45,935 bases of DNA from Actinomycetota bacterium (GTDB taxonomy: Bacteria; Actinomycetota; Geothermincolia; Geothermincolales; RBG-13-55-18): positions 1-45,935 of the forward strand of contig JACIXC010000021.1 of the NCBI GenBank assembly GCA_014360655.1. Reading direction: 5' to 3'. The notes under the pieces are model-generated. The model ran no database searches and was not told the origin of the DNA. It worked only from the letters and a program-made list of their open reading frames with translations. Made by a program: the position numbers and the translations under genes. Of this stretch, positions 1 to 9,375 are shown in pieces. Positions within the stretch are counted from its first letter, which is position 1. The number at the start of each line of letters is the position of its first letter.

Positions 1-401
1 ACGCTGGAGGAAGAAAGGCGGATGCCGTAGTCCCTCTTGAGGATCACCGCTATCTTGTGCTTGGACCAGGCGGGGTGCTCTCTCCTTAAGTCGCAGATGA
101 GCTGGATCGTCTGCCAGGGGATCTCCGAGACCCTTTTCCTTTTCGGGGTGCGGGGGAGGTCCTCCAGTCCCCTGAGGCCCCGTTTCAGGTACCTCTTCAG
201 CCACTTGTAGAAGGTGGTGGGGGAGATGGCGAAGTGGCGGCAGGTCATCCTGGCATTTCCGCAGCGGCGAAAGTGCTCTATCCAGCGCAGCCTCCTTCTG
301 GCCTCCTTGGAGAGGACCTCGCCCATCATTCTCTCCAACTCCCATTGATGGGGAAGCCTGGTGTGGTAGATACTAGTAGTGGTTCCAACTGAACCCTTCA
401 T
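1..401 (-). CDS. IS481-like transposase, N-terminal 133 residues, partial
   Basis: Translation starts at an ATG on the minus strand (399-401) with an AAGGAGG-type ribosome site just upstream, and runs off the left edge. The visible part contains a basic helix-turn-helix segment (ISPTTFYKWLKRYL, about residues 63-76) followed by a linker with LEDLPRTPKRK. After that comes the start of the region that precedes the DDE integrase core in IS481/IS3-type transposases (REHPAWSKHKIAVILK). The catalytic DDE domain is off the edge, so activity cannot be judged. It is identical to the copy at the right end. The family call rests on the HTH layout and the pre-core motif, not on a search. Confidence 0.75.
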   Translation of the reverse strand, partial: MKGSVGTTTSIYHTRLPHQWELERMMGEVLSKEARRRLRWIEHFRRCGNARMTCRHFAISPTTFYKWLKRYLKRGLRGLEDLPRTPKRKRVSEIPWQTIQLICDLRREHPAWSKHKIAVILKRDYGIRLSSSS

Positions 402-478
402 TTGGACACCTCCTTGCTCTGCTTCGTTTATCACAAAGCAAGTATAGGGGGTGTCCACCATGTTTATGAACCTGGGCA
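1..478 (-). mobile_element. IS481-like insertion sequence, 5' part, cut at the window edge
   Basis: Bases 1-478 are the exact reverse complement of 45458-45935. Identity stops abruptly at base 478 (the inner end reads TGCCCAGG on the minus strand), which marks the end of the element. Inside lies a transposase start followed by a helix-turn-helix region. The rest of the element lies outside the window. No target duplication can be checked because only one side of each copy is present. Confidence 0.85.
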
Positions 479-628
479 CGACGGGTAGCGCGGGAGTAAC
501 CGGGGTTCCACGGTGCACGCGTCATCGAACGCGCCGCCTTTTCCTTGTCGCCCGGGAGCATGGGTAAGCCGTCAACGCAGCGCAGCAGAGGCGCGAGAGG
601 GCATGTTCCTCTGTTGCCATCACGTCGC

Positions 629-637
629 TGCTATAAT
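629..637 (+). promoter_or_regulatory. extended -10 promoter element for lepA
   Basis: TGCTATAAT is a perfect -10 hexamer (632-637) with an upstream TG. No convincing -35 lies at the normal distance. Start of transcription would fall near 644, about 11 bases before the lepA ATG, giving a very short leader. The rest of 479-628, between the IS end and this element, shows no gene or other signal. Confidence 0.6.
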
Positions 638-654
638 GAGACGGGTGCATCTTG

Positions 655-2469
655 ATGGACAGGAACAGGATCAGGAACTTCTGCATAATCGCCCATATCG
701 ACCACGGTAAGTCGACCCTTGCGGACAGGTTCCTGGAGATAACCGAAACGGTGCCGCGCCAGAAGATGGCCGACCAGTACCTGGACCGCATGGAGCTGGA
801 GAGGGAGAGGGGCATAACCATCAAGGCGCAGGCGGTGCGCATGCACTACGCGCCTGGGCCGGGTGATGCCTACCGGTTGAACCTCATAGACACGCCGGGA
901 CATGTGGATTTCTCCTACGAGGTCTCCCGCAGCCTTGCCGCCTGCGAGGGGGCCATCCTACTGGTGGACGCCGCCCAGGGGGTGGAGGCCCAGACTGTGG
1001 GAAACGCCTACCTGGCGGTGGAGGCCGGGCTGGCGGTCATCCCCGCGGTGAACAAGATAGACCTGCCGGCGGCCGACGTGGAGGGCACGGTCATGGAGGT
1101 GGCGGACCTCCTGGGCATAGATCCGGGGGAAGTGGCGACCGTATCGGCGAAGACGGGAGAGGGGGTCGAGGGGCTCCTGCGCCTGGTCATAGAGAAGGTC
1201 CCTCCCCCCGGCGGCGGTAGCGACATGCCCCTGCGGGCGCTCGTCTTCGATTCCTCCTACGACGTCTACCGCGGCGTGGTGGCGTTCATCCGGGTGATGG
1301 AGGGCAGCGTGAGCAGGGGGACGCCCATCGTCTTCATGGCCAACGGGAGCGAGGCGGAGGTGGACGAGGTGGGCTACTTCTCGCCGGAGATGACGTCCTG
1401 CGAGAGCCTCGTGGCCGGCGAGGTGGGGTATATCATCACCGGCATCAAGGACGTCAGCCTGGTGAAGGTGGGAGATACCGTGACCACCAGGAGGAACGGG
1501 GCGCGGGAACCCCTCCCGGGGTACCGCGAGCCCAAGCCCATGGTCTTCGCCGGCATCTACCCGGTGGACTCCGACGACTTCCAGGACCTGGAAGACGCCC
1601 TTCAGAAGCTGAAGCTGAACGACGCGGCGCTCACCTTTACGCGGGAGAGCTCGCAGGCGCTCGGGTTCGGGTTCCGTTGCGGTTTTCTCGGCCTGCTGCA
1701 CATGGAGATCGTGCAGGAGCGCCTGGAGCGCGAGTACGGCCTCGACCTGGTCATCACCGCGCCCAACGTGGTCTACGAGGTGGTGAAGAGGGGAGGCGAG
1801 GTAATGCGCATAAACAACCCCTCGGAGATGCCGGACCCGGGAACGGTGGAGGAGGTGCGCGAGCCCTACGTGCAGGCCACCATACTGCTCCCCCCGGATC
1901 ACGTGGGACCCATCCTGGAGCTGGTGAAGGAGAGGCGCGGCGTTTTCCGGGACATGGTGTACCTCTCGGGGCGCCGCGTGGAACTGCGCTGCAGACTGCC
2001 CCTGGCCGAGATGGTCATCGATTTCTACGACCAGTTGAAATCGCGCAGCAGGGGATACGCCTCGCTCGATTACGAGCACGTGGGTTTCCTACCCGGCGAC
2101 CTGGTCAAGCTGGATATCCTCATCAACGGCGAGCCGGTGGACGCCTTCTCCTCGGTGGTGGAGAGGGGAAGGGCGTACGAGCACGGCAAACGCATCACGC
2201 AGCGTCTGCGCGAGCTCATCCCCCGGCAGCTGTTCGACGTCCCGGTGCAGGCCGCCGTGGGCAGCAGGGTGGTGGCGAGGGAGACCATAAAGGCGAAGCG
2301 CAAGGACGTGTTGGCCAAGTGTTACGGCGGCGACGTCACCAGGAAGAAGAAGCTGCTGGAGAAGCAGAAGGAGGGCAAGAAGCGCATGAAGATGGTGGGC
2401 AAGGTGGAGATACCCCAGGAAGCCTTCATCTCCGCCCTGCGCGTGAGCCGGGAGGAGAGGGGGCGTTGA
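655..2469 (+). CDS. lepA: elongation factor 4 (LepA), ribosome-associated translational GTPase
   Basis: LepA binds the ribosome and back-translocates or remodels stalled elongation complexes using GTP. The protein is 604 residues, close to the usual ~600. GTPase motifs are complete: AHIDHGKST (G1, residues 13-21), RGITI (G2), DTPGH (G3), NKID (G4) and SAK (G5). The LepA-specific C-terminal region is present and ends in a lysine-rich stretch ([15 protein letters not shown]). The ATG at 655 is preferred over the TTG at 652. No clear ribosome site precedes it, and the TATAAT box lies only 17 bases upstream, so the mRNA is nearly leaderless. It is the first gene of the block; its stop overlaps the hemW start. 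Confidence 0.97.
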   Translation: MDRNRIRNFCIIAHIDHGKSTLADRFLEITETVPRQKMADQYLDRMELERERGITIKAQAVRMHYAPGPGDAYRLNLIDTPGHVDFSYEVSRSLAACEGAILLVDAAQGVEAQTVGNAYLAVEAGLAVIPAVNKIDLPAADVEGTVMEVADLLGIDPGEVATVSAKTGEGVEGLLRLVIEKVPPPGGGSDMPLRALVFDSSYDVYRGVVAFIRVMEGSVSRGTPIVFMANGSEAEVDEVGYFSPEMTSCESLVAGEVGYIITGIKDVSLVKVGDTVTTRRNGAREPLPGYREPKPMVFAGIYPVDSDDFQDLEDALQKLKLNDAALTFTRESSQALGFGFRCGFLGLLHMEIVQERLEREYGLDLVITAPNVVYEVVKRGGEVMRINNPSEMPDPGTVEEVREPYVQATILLPPDHVGPILELVKERRGVFRDMVYLSGRRVELRCRLPLAEMVIDFYDQLKSRSRGYASLDYEHVGFLPGDLVKLDILINGEPVDAFSSVVERGRAYEHGKRITQRLRELIPRQLFDVPVQAAVGSRVVARETIKAKRKDVLAKCYGGDVTRKKKLLEKQKEGKKRMKMVGKVEIPQEAFISALRVSREERGR

Positions 2470-3569
2470 GGCTCTACGTGCACTGGCCTTTCTGCGTTTC
2501 CCGCTGCGCGTACTGCGATTTCAACGCCAGGACGGCGGGAAGCCGCACCGTTTCAGCATACGCGGCGTCGCTGCGCCGCGAACTGACGCTGTGGTCGGCG
2601 ATGCTGCCCCGCGACGGCGGCCTGCGCTCCCTCTACCTGGGAGGAGGGACACCTTCCACCATGCGCGGCGACGAGGTGGCCGACCTGATCGCCTTCTGCC
2701 GGAGGCTATTCCCGCTGCGCGAGGGGGCGGAGGTGACCGTGGAGGTCAACCCAGCCACCTGGAAGGAGAGGGATTTCGCAGCGGCGCTGGAGGGCGGAGT
2801 CAACCGGGTCAGCATCGGCGTACAGTCGCTTCGGGACTGCATCCTGCTCCTGCTGGGAAGGGCGCACGATGCGCGCGACGCGGCTGCGGCGGTGCGGGCC
2901 GCGGGCAGGGCGGGATTCAGGAACATCTCGCTGGACCTCATGTTCGGGTTGCCCCTGGAATGCGGGCACCGTCTCGGTCGCGACCTGGAAGCTGCGCTGC
3001 GATTGCGCCCGCAGCACGTGAGCCTTTACGCGCTCGAGGTTTCCGCCCGGAGCCGCCTGGGCAGGGCCGTCATGCGCGGGGAGCTGCACCTGCCGGAGGA
3101 TGACCGCGTCGCGGACGAGTACCGGGAGGGAGCGCGCACGTTAAAGTTGGCCGGTTACGAACGTTACGAGATCTCCAACTTCTGCCTTCCCGGTCACGAG
3201 TGCCGCCACAACCTCGCCTACTGGCGGCGCGAGGCCTACCTGGGAGCGGGAGCAGGCGCCCACTCGCTGCTCGGGGGATGGCGCTTCCACAATCTGGAAA
3301 GCGTGTTGTCCTACAACCGCAGCCTGCGTGAAGACAGGATGCCCGTTGCCGGCGGGAGCAGGCTCACGGAACGCGATGCGAGGTCGGAACGCATAATGCT
3401 GGGGTTGCGCACCTCGCGCGGCGTTCCCGCGGCACTCCTCGCGGGGGCGAAAGCCCTTTCTGACCTGGAGAGATACGGACTGGTCAGGCGCGAGGGGAGC
3501 AGGATAAGCCTCACCGAGAGGGGAATGCTCCTCTCGAACCCCGTCATAGCGGAGGTTCTGCCGGCTTGA
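2466..3569 (+). CDS. hemW: HemW-like radical SAM protein (heme chaperone family, formerly called HemN-like)
   Basis: The protein is a radical SAM enzyme of 367 residues. The cluster-binding CX3CX2C is at C10, C14 and C17 (FCVSRCAYC). GGGTPS and SIGVQS, both typical of the HemN/HemW fold, follow. Family knowledge: HemW proteins bind heme and help insert it into respiratory enzymes. True oxygen-independent coproporphyrinogen oxidase (HemN) is longer and has extra N-terminal motifs, so HemW is the better name. The start is the TTG at 2466, with a GGAGG site at 2451-2455. It overlaps the lepA stop in a TTGA arrangement, which suggests translational coupling. The lepA-hemW-hrcA order is common in Gram-positive genomes. 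Confidence 0.9.
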   Translation: MRLYVHWPFCVSRCAYCDFNARTAGSRTVSAYAASLRRELTLWSAMLPRDGGLRSLYLGGGTPSTMRGDEVADLIAFCRRLFPLREGAEVTVEVNPATWKERDFAAALEGGVNRVSIGVQSLRDCILLLLGRAHDARDAAAAVRAAGRAGFRNISLDLMFGLPLECGHRLGRDLEAALRLRPQHVSLYALEVSARSRLGRAVMRGELHLPEDDRVADEYREGARTLKLAGYERYEISNFCLPGHECRHNLAYWRREAYLGAGAGAHSLLGGWRFHNLESVLSYNRSLREDRMPVAGGSRLTERDARSERIMLGLRTSRGVPAALLAGAKALSDLERYGLVRREGSRISLTERGMLLSNPVIAEVLPA

Positions 3570-3600
3570 CTGCCGTCGTCGCCTGCGGTTAATTTATTCT
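3566..3600 (+). promoter_or_regulatory. candidate promoter of the hrcA-dnaJ operon
   Basis: TTGACT (3566-3571, overlapping the hemW stop) is a good -35. The AT-rich stretch 3589-3600 (TTAATTTATTCT) holds possible -10 hexamers, including one at 17-base spacing. Transcription would start at the left edge of the CIRCE operator, the expected geometry for repression by HrcA. Confidence 0.5.
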
Positions 3601-3603
3601 TAG

Positions 3604-3630
3604 GTAGCACTCTAAGGAGGAGAGTGCTAA
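3604..3630 (+). promoter_or_regulatory. CIRCE operator (HrcA binding site)
   Basis: The inverted repeat has arms GTAGCACTC (3604-3612) and GAGTGCTAA (3622-3630) with a 9-base spacer. This matches the classical CIRCE layout (TTAGCACTC-N9-GAGTGCTAA) except for the first base of the left arm. It lies 17 bases before hrcA, so the operon is almost certainly autoregulated by HrcA and induced by heat or misfolded protein. Confidence 0.93.
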
Positions 3631-3647
3631 TGAGGTAAGCGAGGAAG

Positions 3648-4676
3648 ATGCTGGACAAGAGGCAACAGAAGATACTGAAGGCGGTGGTTTACCGCTACAT
3701 CATGACCGGAATACCGGTGGGCTCCAAGTCCCTGGCGGAGACCCTCAACCTGGGCATAAGCTCGGCAACCATCAGGAACGAGCTGAACAAGCTCGAGGGG
3801 TTGGGTTACCTGTACCAGCCCCACGTATCCGCCGGAAGGGTGCCCACGGACCTCGGTTACCGCTTCTACGTGGACAGCCTCATGGGGCGCACGCGCCTGC
3901 GCGAGGAGGAGAAGGAGGCCATCCTCACCCTCTTCTCCAACAAGACCAAGGAGCTGGAGAACCTCCTGCAGGAGACGAGCAATCTCCTCTCCAGGCTCAC
4001 CAGCACGGCCGCCATGATCATCGCGCCCAGCCTGCGTCGCAACCTCATCAAGCACGTGGACCTGGTGAAGCTGAGCGGGAGCATGATCCTGCTGGTCATC
4101 ATCACGGACACCGGCAGGGTGGAGAAGAAACTCATCGACGCCGGCGAGGGATTCACGGAGGCGAACCTGGAATCGGTCCAGGCCTTCCTCAACCGCAGGC
4201 TTCACGGCAAGGGGACGGACGACCTGGCGAATTTCGCTGACGAAAAGAGGCTCAGGGACGAGAAGACCTCCCGCCTGGCGCGCAAGGTCGTAGGCGTGAT
4301 AAAGGACATACTCACGCAGGAGCAGTACGAGAAGGTCTACGTGGGCGGCACGGTGAACCTGCTGCGCTACCTCGACGAGGAGGGGGTCAAGCGCATAGAG
4401 TCGCTGCTGAAACACTTCGAGGAGCAGTACTTCCTGCTAAACCTGATGAGCGAGGCCATACGGGCGAAGGAGCTCACGGTACGCATAGGCGACGAGAACA
4501 TACTCAAGGAACTGCAGTATTTCAGCCTAGTGGCCACGCCCTATGCCATCGGCGAGGAGATGATGGGCACGGTGAGCGTCCTCGGGCCCACGCGCATGGA
4601 TTACGCGCGTGTCATACCCACCGTCGATTTCATCGCCAAGTCCCTCAGCCGGACGCTGGAGATGCTCAAGGGTTGA
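3648..4676 (+). CDS. hrcA: heat-inducible transcription repressor HrcA
   Basis: HrcA binds CIRCE operators and represses chaperone genes; GroEL normally stabilises it. The protein has 342 residues, the normal length. It has an N-terminal winged helix (SSATIRNELNKLEGLGYL) followed by the family signature HVSAGRVPTDLGYRFYVD, then the GAF-like dimerisation region. The ATG at 3648 follows GAGGT at 3632-3636. A CIRCE element sits directly upstream, so it regulates itself. The next gene is dnaJ. The grpE and dnaK genes that often sit between hrcA and dnaJ in Firmicutes are missing, an arrangement also seen in actinobacteria, where dnaK-grpE has a separate locus. Confidence 0.96.
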   Translation: MLDKRQQKILKAVVYRYIMTGIPVGSKSLAETLNLGISSATIRNELNKLEGLGYLYQPHVSAGRVPTDLGYRFYVDSLMGRTRLREEEKEAILTLFSNKTKELENLLQETSNLLSRLTSTAAMIIAPSLRRNLIKHVDLVKLSGSMILLVIITDTGRVEKKLIDAGEGFTEANLESVQAFLNRRLHGKGTDDLANFADEKRLRDEKTSRLARKVVGVIKDILTQEQYEKVYVGGTVNLLRYLDEEGVKRIESLLKHFEEQYFLLNLMSEAIRAKELTVRIGDENILKELQYFSLVATPYAIGEEMMGTVSVLGPTRMDYARVIPTVDFIAKSLSRTLEMLKG

Positions 4677-4697
4677 AGGGGGTGATCCCGGGCCGAC

Positions 4698-5807
4698 ATG
4701 AAGGATTACTATGCCCTGCTCGGCGTCTCCCGCGACGCGGACCAGGAGGAGATAAAGAAGGCCTACCGGCGTCTCGCACGCCGCTACCACCCGGATGTCA
4801 ACAAGGAGGACGAAGAGGCCGCGGAGCGTTTCAAGGAGATCACGCGGGCTTATGAGGTGCTGGGAGACCCCGAGAAACGCAGGCGCTACGACATGTTCGG
4901 GGACGAGGGGGAGGCGGCCTCTTTCCTCAGCCGCGATTTCGGCGGCATGAGGGACCCCTTCGGAGACATTTTCAGCTTCTTTTTCGGCGGCGAGCGCGCG
5001 CGCTCCGCGCACGTACCCCGACGGGGCAGCGATCTCCTCGCCGTGGAGGAGATAAGCCTGGCCGAGGCCTACAGGGGCGTGACACGCACCGTCGAGGTGC
5101 CGCGCCACGAGACCTGCACGGAATGCGGCGGCGACGGGCTGCAGGAAGGCTTCGCATTCGACCTCTGCCCCGATTGCGGAGGGGACGGCAGGATCACCCG
5201 CACGCGCCGCAGTTCCTTCGGCACCTTCACCTCCAGCACCACCTGCCGGCGCTGCGGGGGGAGGGGGGAGATAAACACCCATCCGTGCCGTGCCTGCGGG
5301 GGTGCGGGGGTGCGGGAGGTCCTGGACCCCGTGGAGGTGCACGTGCCGCCCGGGGTGGAGGACGGCGACCGTATCCGCATCGCCGCAAGGGGAGAGCCGG
5401 GGACTCTCGGGGGACCCCCGGGGGACCTTTACGTGGAGATCAGGGTCAAGGAGCACGACACCTTCGAGCGCGCGGGCAGCGACCTGCGCGCGGTGGTCAC
5501 CGTGAGCATGGTGGAGGCTGCCCTGGGCACCGACGTCGTCATACCCACCTTCGACGGTGAAGAGAACCTGCACATCCCGCCGGGAAGCCAGCCGGGACAG
5601 GTTTTCAGACTACGGGGCAAGGGCATGCCGAAGCTGCACTCGCGGGGGTCCGGGGATCTCTACCTCGTGCTCGAGGTCGACGTACCCAGGGACCTAACGG
5701 CTCAACAGCGGGAACTGCTGCGGGAGTTCCAGCGGCTCGAGAACGAAAAACGCGCGCCGCGCGGTTTCGTGCAACGGTTGAGAAAGGCGATGAGAACGCA
5801 ATCTTGA
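4698..5807 (+). CDS. dnaJ: chaperone DnaJ (Hsp40), HrcA-linked paralogue type
   Basis: DnaJ delivers unfolded clients to DnaK and stimulates its ATPase. The 369-residue protein has the full class I layout. There is an N-terminal J domain with HPD at residues 31-33 and a Gly/Phe-rich linker ([18 protein letters not shown]). Four CXXCXGXG zinc repeats span about residues 140-204 ([32 protein letters not shown]), followed by the C-terminal substrate-binding domain. It starts 21 bases after hrcA and shares its CIRCE-controlled transcript. Its stop overlaps the rsmE TTG start. Position next to hrcA suggests the actinobacterial DnaJ2 type; whether a second dnaJ exists cannot be seen here. Confidence 0.96.
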   Translation: MKDYYALLGVSRDADQEEIKKAYRRLARRYHPDVNKEDEEAAERFKEITRAYEVLGDPEKRRRYDMFGDEGEAASFLSRDFGGMRDPFGDIFSFFFGGERARSAHVPRRGSDLLAVEEISLAEAYRGVTRTVEVPRHETCTECGGDGLQEGFAFDLCPDCGGDGRITRTRRSSFGTFTSSTTCRRCGGRGEINTHPCRACGGAGVREVLDPVEVHVPPGVEDGDRIRIAARGEPGTLGGPPGDLYVEIRVKEHDTFERAGSDLRAVVTVSMVEAALGTDVVIPTFDGEENLHIPPGSQPGQVFRLRGKGMPKLHSRGSGDLYLVLEVDVPRDLTAQQRELLREFQRLENEKRAPRGFVQRLRKAMRTQS

Positions 5808-6526
5808 CGACCGCCAGGTTTTACGTCGAGGAACTGCCACCCCCGGGGGATCGCCTCTCCCTGGAAGAAGAGGACCACCATCATGCCAGCCGCGTGTTAC
5901 GCCTGAAACCAGGCCACGAGGTGATACTCCTTGACGGCAGGGGGACGGTGTGCCGGGCCCGCGTGGTGGACGTGGACGCGCGACGCACCCGCGTTGAGAT
6001 AACTGAAAGGCGGTGCGCGGAGCGGGAGAGGCCGCGTCTCCTTCTCTGCCAGGCCCTTCTCAGGGACAACAGGATGGGCGAGGTTGTGCAGAGGAACGTC
6101 GAACTCGGCGTCGCCGCCATCCTCCCCTTTTGCTCGCGGCGATCGCAGCGCTCGCTGGAAGAGCATCGCCTGCAGAGGTTGCGGCGCATCGCCCTGGAGG
6201 CGTCGCGGGTGGCGTGCAGGCCTTACCTTCCCCGCGTGGAAGGGCTTCTATCCTGGGAAGAGCTCCTGGCATACGTCGCCGGGCGCGAAAAGGTCCTCTA
6301 CGCCGACGAGCGGGGAGGCGCATCCCCCGCCGTGGAGCTGCGTGGCGTCGCGTGGGAGGAGCTCGACTTGGTGATCGGCCCGGAGGGAGGTTTCACGGAC
6401 GGCGAGAGGGCTTCCCTACAGGATGCGGGCGCCGTCCCCGTCACCCTGGGACCCTACAACCTGAGGGCGGAATCCGCGGGAGCGGTCCTGGCCTGCGCGG
6501 TGCGCGCCCACTGCGGGCTGTTGTGA
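5804..6526 (+). CDS. rsmE: 16S rRNA (uracil1498-N3)-methyltransferase RsmE
   Basis: RsmE uses S-adenosylmethionine to methylate U1498 of 16S rRNA in the 30S subunit. The 240-residue length is typical. The SPOUT-type knot motifs are present: [14 protein letters not shown] and, near the C-terminus, [18 protein letters not shown] (the family consensus LGxRxLRxETA with a somewhat divergent start). An N-terminal PUA-like region precedes it. The start is a TTG whose last bases overlap the dnaJ stop (TTGA), so translation is probably coupled. The dnaJ-rsmE-mtaB order is conserved in many Gram-positive bacteria and probably reflects co-transcription of protein-synthesis quality functions. Confidence 0.93.
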   Translation: MTTARFYVEELPPPGDRLSLEEEDHHHASRVLRLKPGHEVILLDGRGTVCRARVVDVDARRTRVEITERRCAERERPRLLLCQALLRDNRMGEVVQRNVELGVAAILPFCSRRSQRSLEEHRLQRLRRIALEASRVACRPYLPRVEGLLSWEELLAYVAGREKVLYADERGGASPAVELRGVAWEELDLVIGPEGGFTDGERASLQDAGAVPVTLGPYNLRAESAGAVLACAVRAHCGLL

Positions 6527-6535
6527 GGTACGGCG

Positions 6536-7816
6536 ATGGGAAGAGTAGCCATATTCACGCTGGGATGCAAGGTCAACCAGGCCGAATGCGAGGAGCTAGC
6601 CCTCGCCCTGGTGGAGGCCGGACACGAGGTGGTGCGTGAGCCGGGCCTAGCCGACCTCTGCGTGGTGAACACCTGCACGGTGACCGCGGAGAGCGACCGC
6701 AAGTGCCGCAAGCTCGTCCGCCGGCTCGCCAGAGACGGAGCCCGCCGCATCGCGGTGGCGGGGTGCCTGGTCCAGGTGCACCCGCAGGCCGTGCGAGACC
6801 TTCCCGGGGTGGCCCTGATGCTGGACAACGGGATGAAGGAAGGATGGCTGGAGCACGTGGAGTCTCTTATCCCTCCTGCAGACGAGGGGGAGCGCAGGAG
6901 GCCTTCCCTGCGCAGCCGCGCCTTCGTGAAGGTCCAGGACGGTTGCGAACGGGGTTGCTCCTACTGCATAGTCCCGCGGGCGCGGGGGGCGGAGAGGTCG
7001 CGGCCGCCGCGGGAGGTCATGGAAACGGCCCTCAGGAGGCTGGAGGAGGGATGCCGCGAGCTGGTTCTCTGCGGGGTCAACCTGGGGAGGTACCGCTGGG
7101 GGGACGGGTACGACCTCGCCTCACTGGTGAGCGACCTGCTCGGCCTCGCGGATGGTTTACGCGTGCGCCTCAGCTCCATAGAGCTCGAGGACCTGCAGGA
7201 GAGATGGCTGCTCGCGTGGAGCGGGGAGAACAGGGTATGCCCGCACCTGCACCTACCACTGCAGAGCGGGGACGAGGGGATACTGCGCGAGATGGGACGC
7301 GGCTACGGCCCGGGGGATTTCCTGGCGGTTGCGGAGATGATGAGGGACTGCTGGCCACATGCGGCGTTGACCAGCGAGGTGATCGTGGGTTACCCGGGCG
7401 AGAGCGAAACCGCCTTCGCGCGTACCGTAGACGTCCTCCGGCGCGCCGGCGTCTCGCGTCTGCACGTCTTCAGGTTTTCACCGCGGCCCGGCACCAGGGA
7501 CTGGCAGAGGCGCGGGGAGGCGGACCGGGAGGCGGCCGGCAGGAGGTCCGCCGCGCTGAGACGGCTGGCGGAGAGCTGGCGTTTAGGATACATTGAGAGG
7601 CATACGGGCGAAAGGCGCACCATGCTGGTGGAGAGGGTGTCCCCGCGGGGAGGGGAAGGCGTGGTCCTTGGAACCACCGAGGACTATATCAAGGCGGTCA
7701 TGCCATGTTCCTCCCCGGACATATCGCCGGGCATGCTGTTGGAGGTGCGCATCGAGGGGGTGAGGGGCGCGAGGGCCGAGGTCTCCGCCGTCATGGGCGG
7801 CGCTCGCTCGGGATAG
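6536..7816 (+). CDS. mtaB: tRNA t6A37 methylthiotransferase MtaB
   Basis: MtaB is a radical SAM enzyme that adds a methylthio group to N6-threonylcarbamoyladenosine at position 37 of ANN-decoding tRNAs. The 426-residue protein shows the N-terminal methylthiotransferase domain with cluster cysteines C11 (LGCKVNQ), C47 (NTCTVT) and C77 (AGCLVQ). The radical SAM set follows at C137, C141 and C144 (CERGCSYCIVP). The C-terminal region matches a TRAM-like RNA-binding domain. It starts 9 bases after rsmE with GAGGT overlapping the upstream stop. MtaB is favoured over MiaB and RimO because of the LGCKVNQAE start and the neighbours. Confidence 0.92.
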   Translation: MGRVAIFTLGCKVNQAECEELALALVEAGHEVVREPGLADLCVVNTCTVTAESDRKCRKLVRRLARDGARRIAVAGCLVQVHPQAVRDLPGVALMLDNGMKEGWLEHVESLIPPADEGERRRPSLRSRAFVKVQDGCERGCSYCIVPRARGAERSRPPREVMETALRRLEEGCRELVLCGVNLGRYRWGDGYDLASLVSDLLGLADGLRVRLSSIELEDLQERWLLAWSGENRVCPHLHLPLQSGDEGILREMGRGYGPGDFLAVAEMMRDCWPHAALTSEVIVGYPGESETAFARTVDVLRRAGVSRLHVFRFSPRPGTRDWQRRGEADREAAGRRSAALRRLAESWRLGYIERHTGERRTMLVERVSPRGGEGVVLGTTEDYIKAVMPCSSPDISPGMLLEVRIEGVRGARAEVSAVMGGARSG

Positions 7817-7857
7817 ACCGGGCGCAGAGGCGGAACGTGGATGGCAAGGAGGTCGCC

Positions 7858-8202
7858 ATGGAGGACTGCATATTCTGCCGCATTGCATCGGGGGAGATGG
7901 AGGCGGACGTGGTCTACGAGGACGACAGCGTGCTCGCCTTCCGCGACATAAACCCGCAGGCGCCGGTGCACGTGCTGGTCATACCGCGCAGGCACCTGCG
8001 CAGCGTGTTCGATATAACCCCACAGGACGGCGAACTTCTCTCCAGGTTATTCCAGGCGATCAGGAAGGTGTCCGAGGACGAGGGAATAGCGGGCAGGGGA
8101 GTGCGCGTGCTCACCAACGTGGAGAGAGAGGCCGGGCAGAGCGTCTTTCACCTCCACTTCCACGTGCTGGGAGGGAGGCCCATGCTCTGGCCTCCCGGCT
8201 GA
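7858..8202 (+). CDS. HIT-family (histidine triad) nucleotide-binding protein
   Basis: This small 114-residue protein is of the HINT/HIT branch, whose members hydrolyse or bind purine nucleotide phosphoramidates. The histidine triad is H98-x-H100-x-H102 (HLHFHVLGGR), with the distal conserved histidine in the RRHL segment. C4 and C7 (CIFC) match the zinc-binding pair of bacterial HINT proteins. The start is fixed by a strong AAGGAGGT site at 7846-7853 before the ATG. It lies between mtaB and phoH, a common setting. The exact substrate is unknown. Confidence 0.92.
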   Translation: MEDCIFCRIASGEMEADVVYEDDSVLAFRDINPQAPVHVLVIPRRHLRSVFDITPQDGELLSRLFQAIRKVSEDEGIAGRGVRVLTNVEREAGQSVFHLHFHVLGGRPMLWPPG

Positions 8203-8238
8203 CAGGCATTGAAAACGCGGGAAAGGCGGTAATCGACG

Positions 8239-9261
<1,023 letters not shown>

Positions 9262-9343
9262 TCGTGCACGTGGCGCCTCCACGGCGCGGCGGGTGCGGCC
9301 GGACGGGAAGGAGCCTTAAAGCAGCGCGCGCACTCGTACGAGG

Positions 9344-9359
9344 TATATTGGTGTATAAT
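9344..9359 (+). promoter_or_regulatory. -10 promoter element before pgpH
   Basis: Two -10-like hexamers lie in tandem, TATATT (9344-9349) and TATAAT (9354-9359); the second is perfect. No good -35 is seen. The start of transcription would be near 9366, only about 10 bases from the ATG at 9376, the same distance as at lepA. Confidence 0.5.
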
Positions 9360-9375
9360 GCGCATCGATAAGGTC

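Noticed and set aside
958-2079. Long minus-strand open frame opposite lepA, and similar ones of 580-700 codons opposite pgpH, dnaE, his and liv genes
   Set aside because: They mirror highly conserved plus-strand genes, have His/Arg/Gly-rich meaningless translations, and arise from high-GC codon bias.
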